A stretch of DNA of 64,000 nt from positions 2,976,001 through 3,040,000 of the forward strand of contig NZ_CP112880.1 in assembly GCF_028747205.1 (NCBI RefSeq), given 5' to 3'. A program made the position numbers and the translations under genes. Source of the DNA: Streptomyces sp. CA-278952. Its GTDB lineage: Bacteria > Actinomycetota > Actinomycetes > Streptomycetales > Streptomycetaceae. Below the pieces are notes generated by a model. The model saw only the letters and a program-made list of their open reading frames with translations, had not been told where the DNA came from and ran no database searches. Numbering within the stretch: the stretch's first letter is position 1; every line of letters begins with the position of its first letter. Below are positions 16,609 to 26,028 of this stretch, one piece after another.

Positions 16609-18315
16609 CTAGATCGGCACAATGTCCGGTGCGCCGAGCCGGGCCGCGTCCGCCGTGAGGTCGTCGGGCTGCCGCTGCGATTCGCGTTCGGCCTCCACCC
16701 GCTTCTCGTAGTGCTCGACCTCCCGGTCGACCCGCCCCTCGTCCCAGCCCAGCACCGGCGCCATCAGCTCCGCGCAGAGCCGGGCGCTGCGGGTGCCCCG
16801 GTCGAAGGTCTCGATGGAGATCCGGGTGCGCCGGGTCAGCACGTCGTCCAGATGGCGGGCGCCCTCGTGGGAGGCCGCGTAGACGATCTCGGCGCGCAGA
16901 TAGTCGTCGGCGGCGGGCAGGGGTTCGCCCAGGGTGGGGTCGGCGAGGATCAGTTCCAGAATCTCCTCGGTCATTGAGCCGTACCGGTTGAGCAGATGCT
17001 CCACCCGGGCGACATGGAGTCCGGTCCGGGCCGCGATCCTGGCGCGCGCGTTCCACAGGGCCTTGTATCCCTCGGCCCCCAGGAGGGGGGTGTCCTCGGT
17101 GACGCAGGCGGCGACCCGCTGATCGAGTCCGTGCACCGCCTCGTCCACCGCGTCCTTGGCCATGACCCGGTACGTCGTGTACTTGCCGCCCGCCACGACG
17201 ACGAGGCCGGGCGCGGGGTGGGCCACCGTGTGCTCGCGCGACAGCTTGCTGGTGGCGTCCGACTCGCCGGCCAGCAGCGGTCGCAGTCCGGCGTAGACGC
17301 CCTGGACGTCGTCCCTGGTCAGCGGGGTGTTCAGGACGGAGTTGACGTGCTGGAGGAGGTAGTCGATATCGGCGCTGGAGGCGGCGGGGTGGGCCTTGTC
17401 CAGGTCCCAGTCGGTGTCCGTGGTGCCGATGATCCAGTGCCGGCCCCAGGGGATGACGAAGAGGACGGACTTCTCGGTGCGCAGGATGAGGCCGGTGGAG
17501 GAGTGGATGCGGTCCTTGGGGACGACCAGGTGGATGCCCTTGGAGGCCCGGACGTGGAACTGTCCGCGCTCGCCGATGAGCCCCTGGGTGTCGTCGGTCC
17601 ACACGCCGGTCGCGTTGACCACCTGCTTGGCCCGGATCTCGTACTCCGTGCCGCCCTCGACGTCCCGCACGAGCGCGCCCACGACCCGCTCGCCCTCGCG
17701 GAGGAAGCCGATCACCCGGGCCGCGTTCGCCACCTGGGCCCCGTAGGACGCGGCGGTGCGCACCAGCTCGGTGACGAAGCGGGCGTCGTCCATCTGGGCG
17801 TCGTAGTACTGGAGGGCGCCGACCAGGGCGTCCTTCTTCAGCGCGGGGGCGACCCGCAGGGCGTGCTTGCGGGAGAGGTGGCGGTGGACGGGGAGGCCGC
17901 GGCCGTGGCCGGAGGAGACCGACATCGCGTCGTACAGCGCGACGCCGGAGCCGGCGTAGAGCCGCTCCCAGCCCTTGTGCTGCAAGGGGTAGAGGAAGGG
18001 CACGGGCTTCACCAGGTGCGGGGCCAGCCGTTCCAGGAGCAGCCCGCGCTCCTTGAGCGCCTCCCGGACCAGGGCGAAGTCGAGCATCTCCAGATAGCGC
18101 AGACCGCCGTGGATCAGCTTGCTCGACCTGCTCGATGTGCCGGACGCCCAGTCGCGCGCCTCGACCAGGCCGGTCGAGAGGCCTCTGGTGGCGGCGTCCA
18201 GCGCCGTGCCCGCGCCGACCACGCCCGCCCCCACGACCAGCACGTCCAGTTCGCGCTCGGCCATGGCGGCGAGCGCGACGGTGCGCTCGGCGGGTCCCAG
18301 TGTCGCTGTCCTCAC
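16609..18315 (-). CDS. glpD: Glycerol-3-phosphate dehydrogenase (FAD, respiratory)
   Basis: 568 aa. The GTG at 18315 has GGGAGG five bases upstream. It oxidises sn-glycerol 3-phosphate to dihydroxyacetone phosphate and passes electrons to quinone at the membrane face. Residues 24-50 (LDVLVVGAGVVGAGTALDAATRG) bind FAD. The family blocks SKLIHGGLRYLE, PFLYPLQHKGWERLYAG and GLRPLLAGE are present, and the C-terminal DAO_C domain ends ...DIVPI. It is divergent from the nucleotide-sugar dehydrogenase. No glpF or glpK lies nearby, so this is the lone-type glpD of this chromosome region. Confidence 0.93.
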   Translation of the reverse strand: MRTATLGPAERTVALAAMAERELDVLVVGAGVVGAGTALDAATRGLSTGLVEARDWASGTSSRSSKLIHGGLRYLEMLDFALVREALKERGLLLERLAPHLVKPVPFLYPLQHKGWERLYAGSGVALYDAMSVSSGHGRGLPVHRHLSRKHALRVAPALKKDALVGALQYYDAQMDDARFVTELVRTAASYGAQVANAARVIGFLREGERVVGALVRDVEGGTEYEIRAKQVVNATGVWTDDTQGLIGERGQFHVRASKGIHLVVPKDRIHSSTGLILRTEKSVLFVIPWGRHWIIGTTDTDWDLDKAHPAASSADIDYLLQHVNSVLNTPLTRDDVQGVYAGLRPLLAGESDATSKLSREHTVAHPAPGLVVVAGGKYTTYRVMAKDAVDEAVHGLDQRVAACVTEDTPLLGAEGYKALWNARARIAARTGLHVARVEHLLNRYGSMTEEILELILADPTLGEPLPAADDYLRAEIVYAASHEGARHLDDVLTRRTRISIETFDRGTRSARLCAELMAPVLGWDEGRVDREVEHYEKRVEAERESQRQPDDLTADAARLGAPDIVPI

Positions 18316-18476
18316 TGCTGCCTCCCGGTGGATCGGGGTGGTCGGACACGGGAGTGCCACCCGGCCGAGGGGCCGGCCGCCCGTGTCCACCCCTCGATTC
18401 TGTCCGCGCTCCCCGAGTTCAGCCACCGCCTGTGGACAACACCCGGACGACCGGAGCTCCACAATGCGACATATAG

Positions 18477-18497
18477 GTCATATTTACGCCTAGTCTG
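18477..18497 (+). promoter_or_regulatory. Promoter-region motif shared with whiD
   Basis: GTCATATTTACGCCTAGTCTG lies 60 bp before the ATG of the sugar dehydrogenase in a short AT-rich patch. The first 11 bases, and CTA two bases later, recur identically upstream of whiD (25358-25379) in the same orientation. TAGTCT (18491-18496) could be a -10. No matching -35 is obvious, so a regulator site is equally possible. Confidence 0.4.
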
Positions 18498-18557
18498 ACA
18501 TTGCACTGTCCACAGCAGTTGCGATCTTCGCTCTCCGCATTTAGGGGGTCTTCCTGT

Positions 18558-19820
18558 ATGCCCGCAGACCTCGCCGTCATCGGACTCGGTCACCTCGGCC
18601 TGCCCCTCGCGCAGGCCGCCGTGGCCGCCGGGATCGACACCGTCGGCTACGACCCCGACCCACGCCCCTACGCGGAACTCAGAGCGGGCCGCAGCCCGGT
18701 CGAGGGCACCCTCACCGCGTCCGAGATCCGCCGCATGCTCTCCGGCGGTTTCCGGCCCACCACCAACGCCGCCGAGCTGGGCCGGGTCCGTACCGCCGTG
18801 ATCTGCTCCCCCACCCCGCTCGGCCCCGACCGGGGAATCGACCTCACCGCGCTCCGCGACGCCGCCCGCGCACTGGCGGCCCGGCTGCGCCCGCACACCA
18901 CCGTGCTGCTGGAGTCCGCCGTGCCGCCCGGCACCACCGAGAACGTCCTGCGCCCCCTGCTGGAGGAGGGATCCGGGCTCGTCGCCGGACGCGACTTCCA
19001 CCTCGCCTGCTCCCCTGGCCGGCTCGACCCCGGCAACCGCACCCACGTCCTGGCCAACACCCCCAAGGTCATCGGCGGCCTCACCCCCGCCTGCACCGAA
19101 TCGGCGGCCGCCTTCTACGGACGGCTCACCGACAAGGTCGTCCGGGCCCGCGGACCGCGCGAGGCGGAGATGACGAAGGTGCTGGAGACCAACTTCCGGC
19201 ACGTCAACATCGCGCTGGTCAACGAGATGGCGGTGCTCTGCCACGACCTCGGCGTCGACCTCTGGGACGTCATCCGGTGCGCCGAGACCAAGCCGTTCGG
19301 CTTCCAGCCCTTCCGGCCGGGACCCGGCGTCGGCGGGCACGGCGTCCCGGTGGACCCGGGCTGCCTGCCCTACAGCACCCGCACCCCCGGGCACCCGCTG
19401 CGGATGGTCTCGCTGGCGCAGGAGATCAACGACCGCATGCCCAGTTACGTCATCCAGCGCTGCGCCACCCTCCTCAACGAGCACGGCAAGTCCGTCCGGG
19501 GCGCACGCGTCCTGCTGCTCGGCGTCACCTACAAGCCGGACACCGCCGACCAGGAGGCCGCCCCCGCCCGCGAGATCGCCACCCGGCTGATGGACATGGG
19601 CGCCCAGATCGGCTACCACGACCCGCACGTCCTGGACTGGCGGGTGCGCGAACGCCCCGTCCCGCGCGCCGACTCGCTGTACGAGGCGGCGGCCGCGGCC
19701 GACCTGACCGTACTGCTCCAGCAGCACCGCACCTACGACCTCCAGGGCCTCGCGGTCAAGGCCCAACTGCTCCTGGACACCCGGGGAGCCACTCCGGCGG
19801 GGGCGGCGCACCGGCTCTGA
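18558..19820 (+). CDS. UDP-glucose/GDP-mannose dehydrogenase family protein lacking the canonical Cys
   Basis: 420 aa; the ATG at 18558 is chosen because the Rossmann start LAVIGLGHLGLPLA follows at residue 5 and AGGGGG precedes it. The family oxidises the C6 of nucleotide sugars to the acid using a Cys in GVGGHCIPVDP. Here that block reads PGPGVGGHGVPVDPGCLPY (255-271): position 262 is Gly, and the only nearby Cys is 269. Lys207 (EMTKVLETNF) and the C-terminal NAD domain (LGVTYKPDTADQE) are kept. It may use Cys269, oxidise only partway, or have another role. It is divergent from glpD and shares an upstream motif with whiD. Confidence 0.8.
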   Translation: MPADLAVIGLGHLGLPLAQAAVAAGIDTVGYDPDPRPYAELRAGRSPVEGTLTASEIRRMLSGGFRPTTNAAELGRVRTAVICSPTPLGPDRGIDLTALRDAARALAARLRPHTTVLLESAVPPGTTENVLRPLLEEGSGLVAGRDFHLACSPGRLDPGNRTHVLANTPKVIGGLTPACTESAAAFYGRLTDKVVRARGPREAEMTKVLETNFRHVNIALVNEMAVLCHDLGVDLWDVIRCAETKPFGFQPFRPGPGVGGHGVPVDPGCLPYSTRTPGHPLRMVSLAQEINDRMPSYVIQRCATLLNEHGKSVRGARVLLLGVTYKPDTADQEAAPAREIATRLMDMGAQIGYHDPHVLDWRVRERPVPRADSLYEAAAAADLTVLLQQHRTYDLQGLAVKAQLLLDTRGATPAGAAHRL

Positions 19821-19952
19821 GGACGGTACGGGAGGCCGAAAAGGATTGCCGGTGACCGATTCCGGTGCGTACTGCTACCCTGCGGCGTCACAGCGCGCAC
19901 ATACGTGCGCACCCGCACACGCGTGCGTAGCCATCCCAGGGGGAGCCCCACC

Positions 19953-20624
19953 GTGAGTCAGCCCGTGCAGCCGCCGAACCAGCCCCAGCAGCCCTACGGC
20001 GGTCAGCCCGTCGACGGCAACCCGTACGCCGGCCAGCCGGGCCAGCCCACCCCCGCCGCCCCGACAGGCAACCCGTACGGCCAGTCCGCCCCCGCCGCCC
20101 CGACCGGCAACCCCTACGGCCAGCAGCCCCCGGCCCCGACCGGCAACCCGTTCGCCGGTCAGCAGCCCGGCCAGAGCGCCCCGTTCGGCGGCGGCGCGCC
20201 CTTCGCCCCGGCGCCCCCGGCCCGCAACAACAACATCATGCTCGGCGTGCTGGTCGCCCTGGGCGCGGCCGTCGTCGCGGGCATCCTGTACGGCGTGATC
20301 GCGGGCTCGATCGAGCGCGAGGTCGGCTACGCGGCGGTCGGCGTCGGCTTCCTGGTGGGCTTCGCGTCGAGCAAGGTCGGCGGCTCCAACCCGGCGATCA
20401 TCGGCGCCGCGGCCGTCTTCTCGATCGGCGCCGTCTACCTCGGGCAGCTCGTCGGCATCTCGATGGTCCTCTCCGACCTGGCGCAGATCCCCTTCTCGGA
20501 GGTCATCGGCGACCACTTCGGCACCGTGACGGAGGCCTGGTCGCAGGAGGCCGACTTCATGACCTACCTCTTCCTCGCCCTCGGCGCGGCCGCCGCCGTC
20601 GGTGGCGCCAAGAAGGCCGGCTGA
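19953..20624 (+). CDS. Integral membrane protein with Pro-rich repeat N-terminus
   Basis: 223 aa; the GTG at 19953 has GGGGGAG seven bases upstream. Residues 1-90 are cytosolic and rich in Pro, Gln, Gly and Asn, with repeats of the type PTGNPYGQ. The rest holds about four hydrophobic segments (NIMLGVLVALGAAVVAGILYG, YAAVGVGFLVGFASSKV, PAIIGAAAVFSIGAVYLGQL, MTYLFLALGAAAAVGG). The layout is typical of actinobacterial 'proline-rich membrane' proteins of unknown function. It converges on guaB3 with a strong terminator between them. Confidence 0.75.
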   Translation: MSQPVQPPNQPQQPYGGQPVDGNPYAGQPGQPTPAAPTGNPYGQSAPAAPTGNPYGQQPPAPTGNPFAGQQPGQSAPFGGGAPFAPAPPARNNNIMLGVLVALGAAVVAGILYGVIAGSIEREVGYAAVGVGFLVGFASSKVGGSNPAIIGAAAVFSIGAVYLGQLVGISMVLSDLAQIPFSEVIGDHFGTVTEAWSQEADFMTYLFLALGAAAAVGGAKKAG

Positions 20625-20645
20625 AAGCACCCCGCGGGATGCATA

Positions 20646-20685
20646 CGGAAGGGCCCGGACCGCCGAGACGGTCCGGGCCCTTCCG
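20646..20685. terminator. Strong bidirectional terminator
   Basis: A 17-bp perfect stem (20646-20662 with 20669-20685, core GGAAGGGCCCGGACCG) closes a 6-base loop CCGAGA. It lies 22 bp past the membrane protein stop and 15 bp past the convergent guaB3 stop, so it can serve both genes. Confidence 0.85.
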
Positions 20686-20700
20686 CGTACGTACGGGAGG

Positions 20701-21825
20701 TCAGCGGCGGTGCTGCGAGTCCGCCACCGTCACCTCGACGCGCTGGAACTCCTTCAGGTCGCTGTAGCCGGTGGTGGCCATCGCGCGGCGCAGGGCGCCG
20801 AAGATGTTCATCGAACCGTCCGGGGTGTGCGAAGGACCGGTGAGGACCTCCTCCGTCGTCCCGACCGGGCCGAGGTCGACCAGCTTGCCGCGCGGCACGT
20901 CCTCGTGGACCGCCTCCATGCCCCAGTGGCGGCCGCGGCCGGGCGCGTCCGTCGCGCGGGCCAGCGGGGAGCCCATCATCACGGCGTCCGCACCGCAGGC
21001 GATGGCCTTCGGCAGGTCGCCGGACCAGCCGACGCCGCCGTCGGCGATGACGTGCACGTAACGGCCGCCGGACTCGTCCATGTAGTCGCGGCGGGCGCCG
21101 GCGACGTCCGCGACGGCCGTGGCCATCGGGACCTGGATGCCGAAGACGTTGCGCGTGGTGTGCGCGGCGCCGCCGCCGAAGCCGACGAGGACACCGGCGG
21201 CACCGGTCCGCATCAGGTGCAGGGCGGCGGTGTACGTGGCGCAGCCGCCGACGATGACCGGGACGTCCAGCTCGTAGATGAACTGCTTCAGGTTCAGCGG
21301 CTCGGCCGCGCCCGAGACGTGCTCGGCGGAGACCGTCGTACCGCGGATGACGAAGATGTCGACGCCCGCGTCGACGACCGCCTTGGAGAACTGGGCGGTG
21401 CGCTGCGGGGAGAGCGCGGCGGCGGTGACGACGCCGGAGTCGCGCACCTCCTTGATGCGCTGCCCGATCAGCTCCTCCTGGATGGGGGCGGAGTAGATCT
21501 CCTGGAGCCGGCGGGTCGCGGACTCGACCGGCATCTCGGCGATCTCGTCGAGCAGCGGCTGCGGGTCGGCGTGCCGGGTCCACAGGCCTTCCAGGTTCAG
21601 CACGCCCAGACCGCCGAGCTCACCGATCCGGATGGCGTGCTGCGGGGAGACCACGGAGTCCATGGGAGCGGCCAGGAACGGCAGCTCGAAGCGGTAGGCA
21701 TCGATCTGCCAGGCGATCGAGACCTCCTTCGGGTCCCGGGTGCGACGGCTCGGAACGACAGCGATGTCGTCGAATGCGTAAGCCCGGCGGCCGCGCTTGC
21801 CGCGCCCGATCTCGATCTCAGTCAC
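20701..21825 (-). CDS. guaB3: GuaB3-family IMP dehydrogenase-related protein
   Basis: 374 aa TIM-barrel protein of the IMPDH/GMPR superfamily; GTG at 21825. It has no CBS domains (MDSVVSPQHAIRIGELGGLGVLNLEGL starts the barrel). Where IMP dehydrogenase has its catalytic Cys loop (GSxCTTR), this protein reads GFGGGAAHTTRNV, with no Cys. The only two Cys residues are in GGCATYTAA and AIACGADA. The phosphate-binding DGGVGWSGDLPKAIACGADAVMMGS block is kept. Whether it oxidises IMP is open. It follows guaB on the same strand with a hairpin between. Confidence 0.85.
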   Translation of the reverse strand: MTEIEIGRGKRGRRAYAFDDIAVVPSRRTRDPKEVSIAWQIDAYRFELPFLAAPMDSVVSPQHAIRIGELGGLGVLNLEGLWTRHADPQPLLDEIAEMPVESATRRLQEIYSAPIQEELIGQRIKEVRDSGVVTAAALSPQRTAQFSKAVVDAGVDIFVIRGTTVSAEHVSGAAEPLNLKQFIYELDVPVIVGGCATYTAALHLMRTGAAGVLVGFGGGAAHTTRNVFGIQVPMATAVADVAGARRDYMDESGGRYVHVIADGGVGWSGDLPKAIACGADAVMMGSPLARATDAPGRGRHWGMEAVHEDVPRGKLVDLGPVGTTEEVLTGPSHTPDGSMNIFGALRRAMATTGYSDLKEFQRVEVTVADSQHRR

Positions 21826-21879
21826 GATGTGTGGCCTTTCCCTCTACGTCTGCGCTGACCAGTATCCCCGACACGTGCC

Positions 21880-21915
21880 TGAGGGGCGGTACCGGGAACT
21901 CCGGTCCGCCCCTCA
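21880..21915 (-). terminator. Hairpin between guaB and guaB3
   Basis: TGAGGGGCGG (21880-21889) pairs with CCGCCCCTCA (21906-21915), and inner arms ACCGG/CCGGT extend the stem to 15 bp with one bulged T. It starts 27 bp past the guaB stop and is a likely terminator or partial attenuator before guaB3. Confidence 0.7.
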
Positions 21916-21941
21916 CCTGCGGTGATGCGTTACTTCCTACG

Positions 21942-23486
<1,545 letters not shown>

Positions 23487-23537
23487 CTAACGGGCTCCAC
23501 GGGCGTCTCATTCCACGATCAAGATCACTTGGCTGAT

Positions 23538-23553
23538 CTGTAGCTTTCTACAG
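23538..23553. promoter_or_regulatory. Inverted repeat upstream of guaB
   Basis: CTGTAG-CTTT-CTACAG, six perfect base pairs, lies 94 bp before the guaB ATG and 29 bp past the stop of the sigma gene. It could be an operator of guaB or a weak end signal of the sigma gene. Confidence 0.35.
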
Positions 23554-23581
23554 CGCCTCCGGCGGGGGCCGGCGAGGGTGT

Positions 23582-24247
23582 CTACTGCTCGGCGAGCGCC
23601 CGGAGCCGACTGAGTGCCCGGTGCTGGGCGACCCGGACCGCGCCCGGGGACATCCCGAGCATCTGGCCGGTCTCCTCCGCGGTCAGCCCGACCGCGACGC
23701 GCAGGACCAGCAGCTCGCGCTGATTGTCCGGGAGGTTGGCGAGGAGCTTCTTGGCCCAGGCGGCGTCGCTGCTGAGCAGGGCGCGCTCCTCCGGGCCGAG
23801 GGAGTCGTCGGGCCGCTCCGGCATCTCGTCGGAGGGGACGGCGGTCGACCCCGGGTGGCGCATCGCGGCGCGCTGGAGGTCGGCGACCTTGTGCCCGGCG
23901 ATCGCGAAGACGAAGGCCTCGAAGGGCCTGCCGGTGTCCTTGTAGCGCGGCAGCGCCATCAGCACCGCGACGCAGACCTCCTGCGCCAGGTCCTCCACGA
24001 AGTGGCGAGCATCACCGGGAAGGCGGTTCAGCCGGGAGCGGCAGTAGCGCAGGGCGAGGGGGTGTACATGGGCCAGCAGATCATGGGTGGCCTGCGCGTC
24101 ACCGTCGACGGCCCGGTGCACGAGGGCACCGATCGCCGTGGTCTCGTCGTCGCGCATCGGACCATGGTGCCCTGAGGCCGCCCGGTCCGCTCCACCGCGT
24201 CCCGAGTTGTGCACCGAAGCGTTATGAGCGGGTGCGCCGGATGTCAT
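23582..24247 (-). CDS. shbA: RNA polymerase sigma factor, ECF type (ShbA/SigD-like)
   Basis: 221 aa from the ATG at 24247 (GGGAGGG upstream); an ATG at 24157 (MRDDETT) is an alternative. Sigma region 2 is at about 45-115 ([56 protein letters not shown]). Region 4 is [47 protein letters not shown]. In S. griseus the factor at this location, sigma-ShbA, drives transcription of the main sigma gene hrdB; the identity here rests on gene order and general similarity. No anti-sigma gene is adjacent. It lies between bldM and guaB on the same strand. Confidence 0.75.
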   Translation of the reverse strand: MTSGAPAHNASVHNSGRGGADRAASGHHGPMRDDETTAIGALVHRAVDGDAQATHDLLAHVHPLALRYCRSRLNRLPGDARHFVEDLAQEVCVAVLMALPRYKDTGRPFEAFVFAIAGHKVADLQRAAMRHPGSTAVPSDEMPERPDDSLGPEERALLSSDAAWAKKLLANLPDNQRELLVLRVAVGLTAEETGQMLGMSPGAVRVAQHRALSRLRALAEQ

Positions 24248-24393
24248 GTCCTGCGCCCTCCCCTTCCGCTCGACCGAATCGTTCCTGAGGAACTCCACGA
24301 CTCAAGGATGCGTCATCGGCCGGGAAGCGTCACATGGCGCCGCTGAGCGGGCATCCGGATACGGGGGCAGGGAGCCGATGGCCCGCTCCGTGA

Positions 24394-24419
24394 CCCCGTC
24401 CGCCGGTCTGCGGACGGGG
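24394..24419 (-). terminator. Terminator downstream of bldM
   Basis: CCCCGTCCGC (24394-24403) and GCGGACGGGG (24410-24419) form a perfect 10-bp stem with loop CGGTCT, 18 bp past the bldM stop codon. Confidence 0.7.
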
Positions 24420-24437
24420 CGCGGCCCGGGCCGGGCG

Positions 24438-25049
24438 TCAGCGGACCAGGCCCCAGCGGAATCCGAGGGCCACCGCATGGGCGCGGTCCGAGGCCCCGAG
24501 CTTCTTGAACAGGCGCCGGGCATGGGTCTTGACCGTGTCCTCGGAGAGAAACAGCTCACGGCCGATCTCCGCGTTGGAGCGGCCGTGGCTCATGCCCTCG
24601 AGGACCTGGATCTCCCGTGCGGTGAGCGTGGGGGCCGCCCCCATCTCGGCGGACCGCAGCCGGCGCGGAGCGAGCCGCCACGTCGGATCGGCCAGCGCCT
24701 GGGTGACGGTGGCCCGCAGCTCGGCGCGCGAGGCGTCCTTGTGCAGATACCCGCGGGCCCCGGCGGCGACCGCGAGCGCGACGCCGTCCAGGTCCTCGGC
24801 GACGGTCAGCATGATGATCCGGGCCCCGGGGTCGGCGGAGAGCAGTCGCCGGACGGTCTCCACACCTCCCAGACCGGGCATGCGTACGTCCATCAGAATC
24901 AGATCCGAACGATCGGCACCCCAGCGGCGGAGGACTTCCTCGCCGTTGGCCGCCGTCGTCACGCGCTCGACGCCGGGCACGGTGGCCACCGCACGACGGA
25001 GCGCTTCTCGGGCAAGCGGGGAGTCGTCGCAGACGAGGACGGATGTCAT
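24438..25049 (-). CDS. bldM: Developmental response regulator BldM
   Basis: 203 aa from the ATG at 25049, which has GGAGG six bases upstream and gives the length known for S. coelicolor BldM. The receiver domain (MTSVLVCDDSPLAREAL) has Asp54 in LILMDVRMPG and Lys104 in YLHKDAS. The LuxR-type HTH is at about 138-200 (TLTAREIQVLEGMSHGRSNAEIGRELFLSEDTVKTH). BldM is an orphan, atypical regulator needed for aerial growth and, paired with WhiI, for sporulation genes. It is divergent from whiD over a 453-bp control region. Confidence 0.96.
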   Translation of the reverse strand: MTSVLVCDDSPLAREALRRAVATVPGVERVTTAANGEEVLRRWGADRSDLILMDVRMPGLGGVETVRRLLSADPGARIIMLTVAEDLDGVALAVAAGARGYLHKDASRAELRATVTQALADPTWRLAPRRLRSAEMGAAPTLTAREIQVLEGMSHGRSNAEIGRELFLSEDTVKTHARRLFKKLGASDRAHAVALGFRWGLVR

Positions 25050-25114
25050 GACCGTCCTCCGCAGCTGATGCGCGTCACCTTGAGCCTCCAGGCTGATACA
25101 AGTCGTCACCTGTG

Positions 25115-25280
25115 CGGTTGACCCCCTCGGACATGTGCCCGAGCCGGATATCCGTCAACCGCATCCGTTCCCTTAACGACGGTCACTCGAAAGAGTTACG
25201 GGTCGGACGGCCGGGTTCGGCACTCTACGTGAGGGGTTGCATACGGAGGAGAACGGCGCGGGTGATTCACCCGTCAACCG
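25115..25280. promoter_or_regulatory. Three copies of GTCAACCG in the bldM-whiD control region
   Basis: The octamer occurs at 25154-25161 and 25273-25280 on the plus strand (in the longer shared form CCGTCAACCG, then C or A, then ATC) and at 25115-25122 on the minus strand. The repeats lie on both sides of the presumed bldM promoter and may be sites for one regulator; read on the opposite strand they include TTGAC, a -35-like sequence. Confidence 0.35.
25173..25200 (-). promoter_or_regulatory. Candidate sigma-BldN promoter of bldM
   Basis: Reading the minus strand, CGTAAC (25200-25195) is followed after 16 bases by CGTTAA (25178-25173). This matches the pattern I recall for sigma-BldN targets (CGTAAC, then CGTTGA), and bldM is the classic target. 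The start would give a leader of roughly 115 bases before the bldM ATG. Confidence 0.6.
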
Positions 25281-25357
25281 AATCTTCACTCGTTGGCATG
25301 CCCTATTCGGCACCATTTCTTCCCTTTTGAGGGTGTCTGTGGCTAGATTCGCAATCA

Positions 25358-25379
25358 GTCATATTTACATCTACTAGCA
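25358..25379 (+). promoter_or_regulatory. whiD upstream motif shared with sugar dehydrogenase gene
   Basis: GTCATATTTACATCTACTAG matches the element at 18477 in its first 11 bases and in the CTA two bases on. It lies 124 bp before the whiD ATG, inside the AT-richer half of the intergenic region. It is a candidate site for a shared developmental regulator or sigma factor. Confidence 0.4.
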
Positions 25380-25502
25380 CCGCAGATGTACGGTCGAGAC
25401 TTCGGTCACACCGATCACCGACGGTCCGAGCGTCAGAGGCCGTCGATCACAGACGGTCGAGGATGCCGCTTCCGACGCAGCACAGCTCCGAGGGGACAAG
25501 CA

Positions 25503-25832
25503 ATGGCAGATTTCTCCCGCCTTCCCGGACCCAACGCCGACCTGTGGGACTGGCAGCTGCTCGCCGCCTGCCGAGGCGTGGACAGCTCCCTGTTCTTCCA
25601 CCCCGAGGGTGAGCGCGGCGCGGCCCGGAGTGCCCGCGAGACCTCCGCCAAGGAGGTCTGCATGCGCTGCCCTGTACGCGCCGAGTGCGCGGCCCACGCC
25701 CTGGCCGTGCGAGAGCCCTACGGAGTGTGGGGCGGCCTGACGGAGGACGAGCGCGAAGAGCTGATGGGCCGGGCCAGGACCCGGCTGATCACCGCGGCGC
25801 CCGCTGCGGGACCAGGTCCCGGCGCCACCTGA
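25503..25832 (+). CDS. whiD: WhiB-family sporulation regulator WhiD
   Basis: 109 aa; the ATG at 25503 has GAGGGG eight bases upstream. A small 4Fe-4S protein that binds the main sigma factor and is required for late sporulation and spore wall maturation. The cluster ligands are Cys23, Cys53, Cys56 and Cys62 (AACRGVD, EVCMRCPVRAEC). The GVWGG turn is at 74-78, followed by an Arg-containing tail. The start and length agree with S. coelicolor WhiD. It converges on a LysR gene. Confidence 0.96.
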   Translation: MADFSRLPGPNADLWDWQLLAACRGVDSSLFFHPEGERGAARSARETSAKEVCMRCPVRAECAAHALAVREPYGVWGGLTEDEREELMGRARTRLITAAPAAGPGPGAT

Positions 25833-25854
25833 CACCCGTACGCCGCAACCGAAC

Positions 25855-25872
25855 GCAGAAACGTTTCTGCGA
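25855..25872. terminator. 18-bp perfect palindrome downstream of whiD
   Basis: CGCAGAAACGTTTCTGCG is fully self-complementary, 22 bp past the whiD stop. Its position between convergent genes suits a terminator, although the absence of a loop makes a protein site possible. Confidence 0.45.
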
Positions 25873-25976
25873 CACCTTCGGTCATCCGGCGCGCGACCGG
25901 CCGCAGCGGGGCCGGACCCTCGCCGCCCGTGGACCTCGGGACCGGCGCGCGCCGCGCCCCCGCGGACCCGCGCGGC

Positions 25977-26028
25977 CTCAGCGGGCGACCGTGCGCGACA
26001 CGGTCTCAGCGGGCGGCCGTGCGCGACA
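25977..26028. repeat. 24-bp direct repeat at the 3' end of the LysR gene
   Basis: Copies at 25977-26000 and 26005-26028 differ at one base (CTCAGCGGGCG, A or G, CCG...). The second copy includes the LysR stop codon (26006-26008), so the first is a duplicated gene end, like the one after kinase C. Confidence 0.8.

Noticed and set aside
10751..16612. A plus-strand open frame of nearly 2000 codons across the kinase cluster
   Set aside because: It is antisense to three well-supported kinase-type genes with clear motifs; long antisense frames are expected at this GC content, and its translation is low-complexity with no domain.
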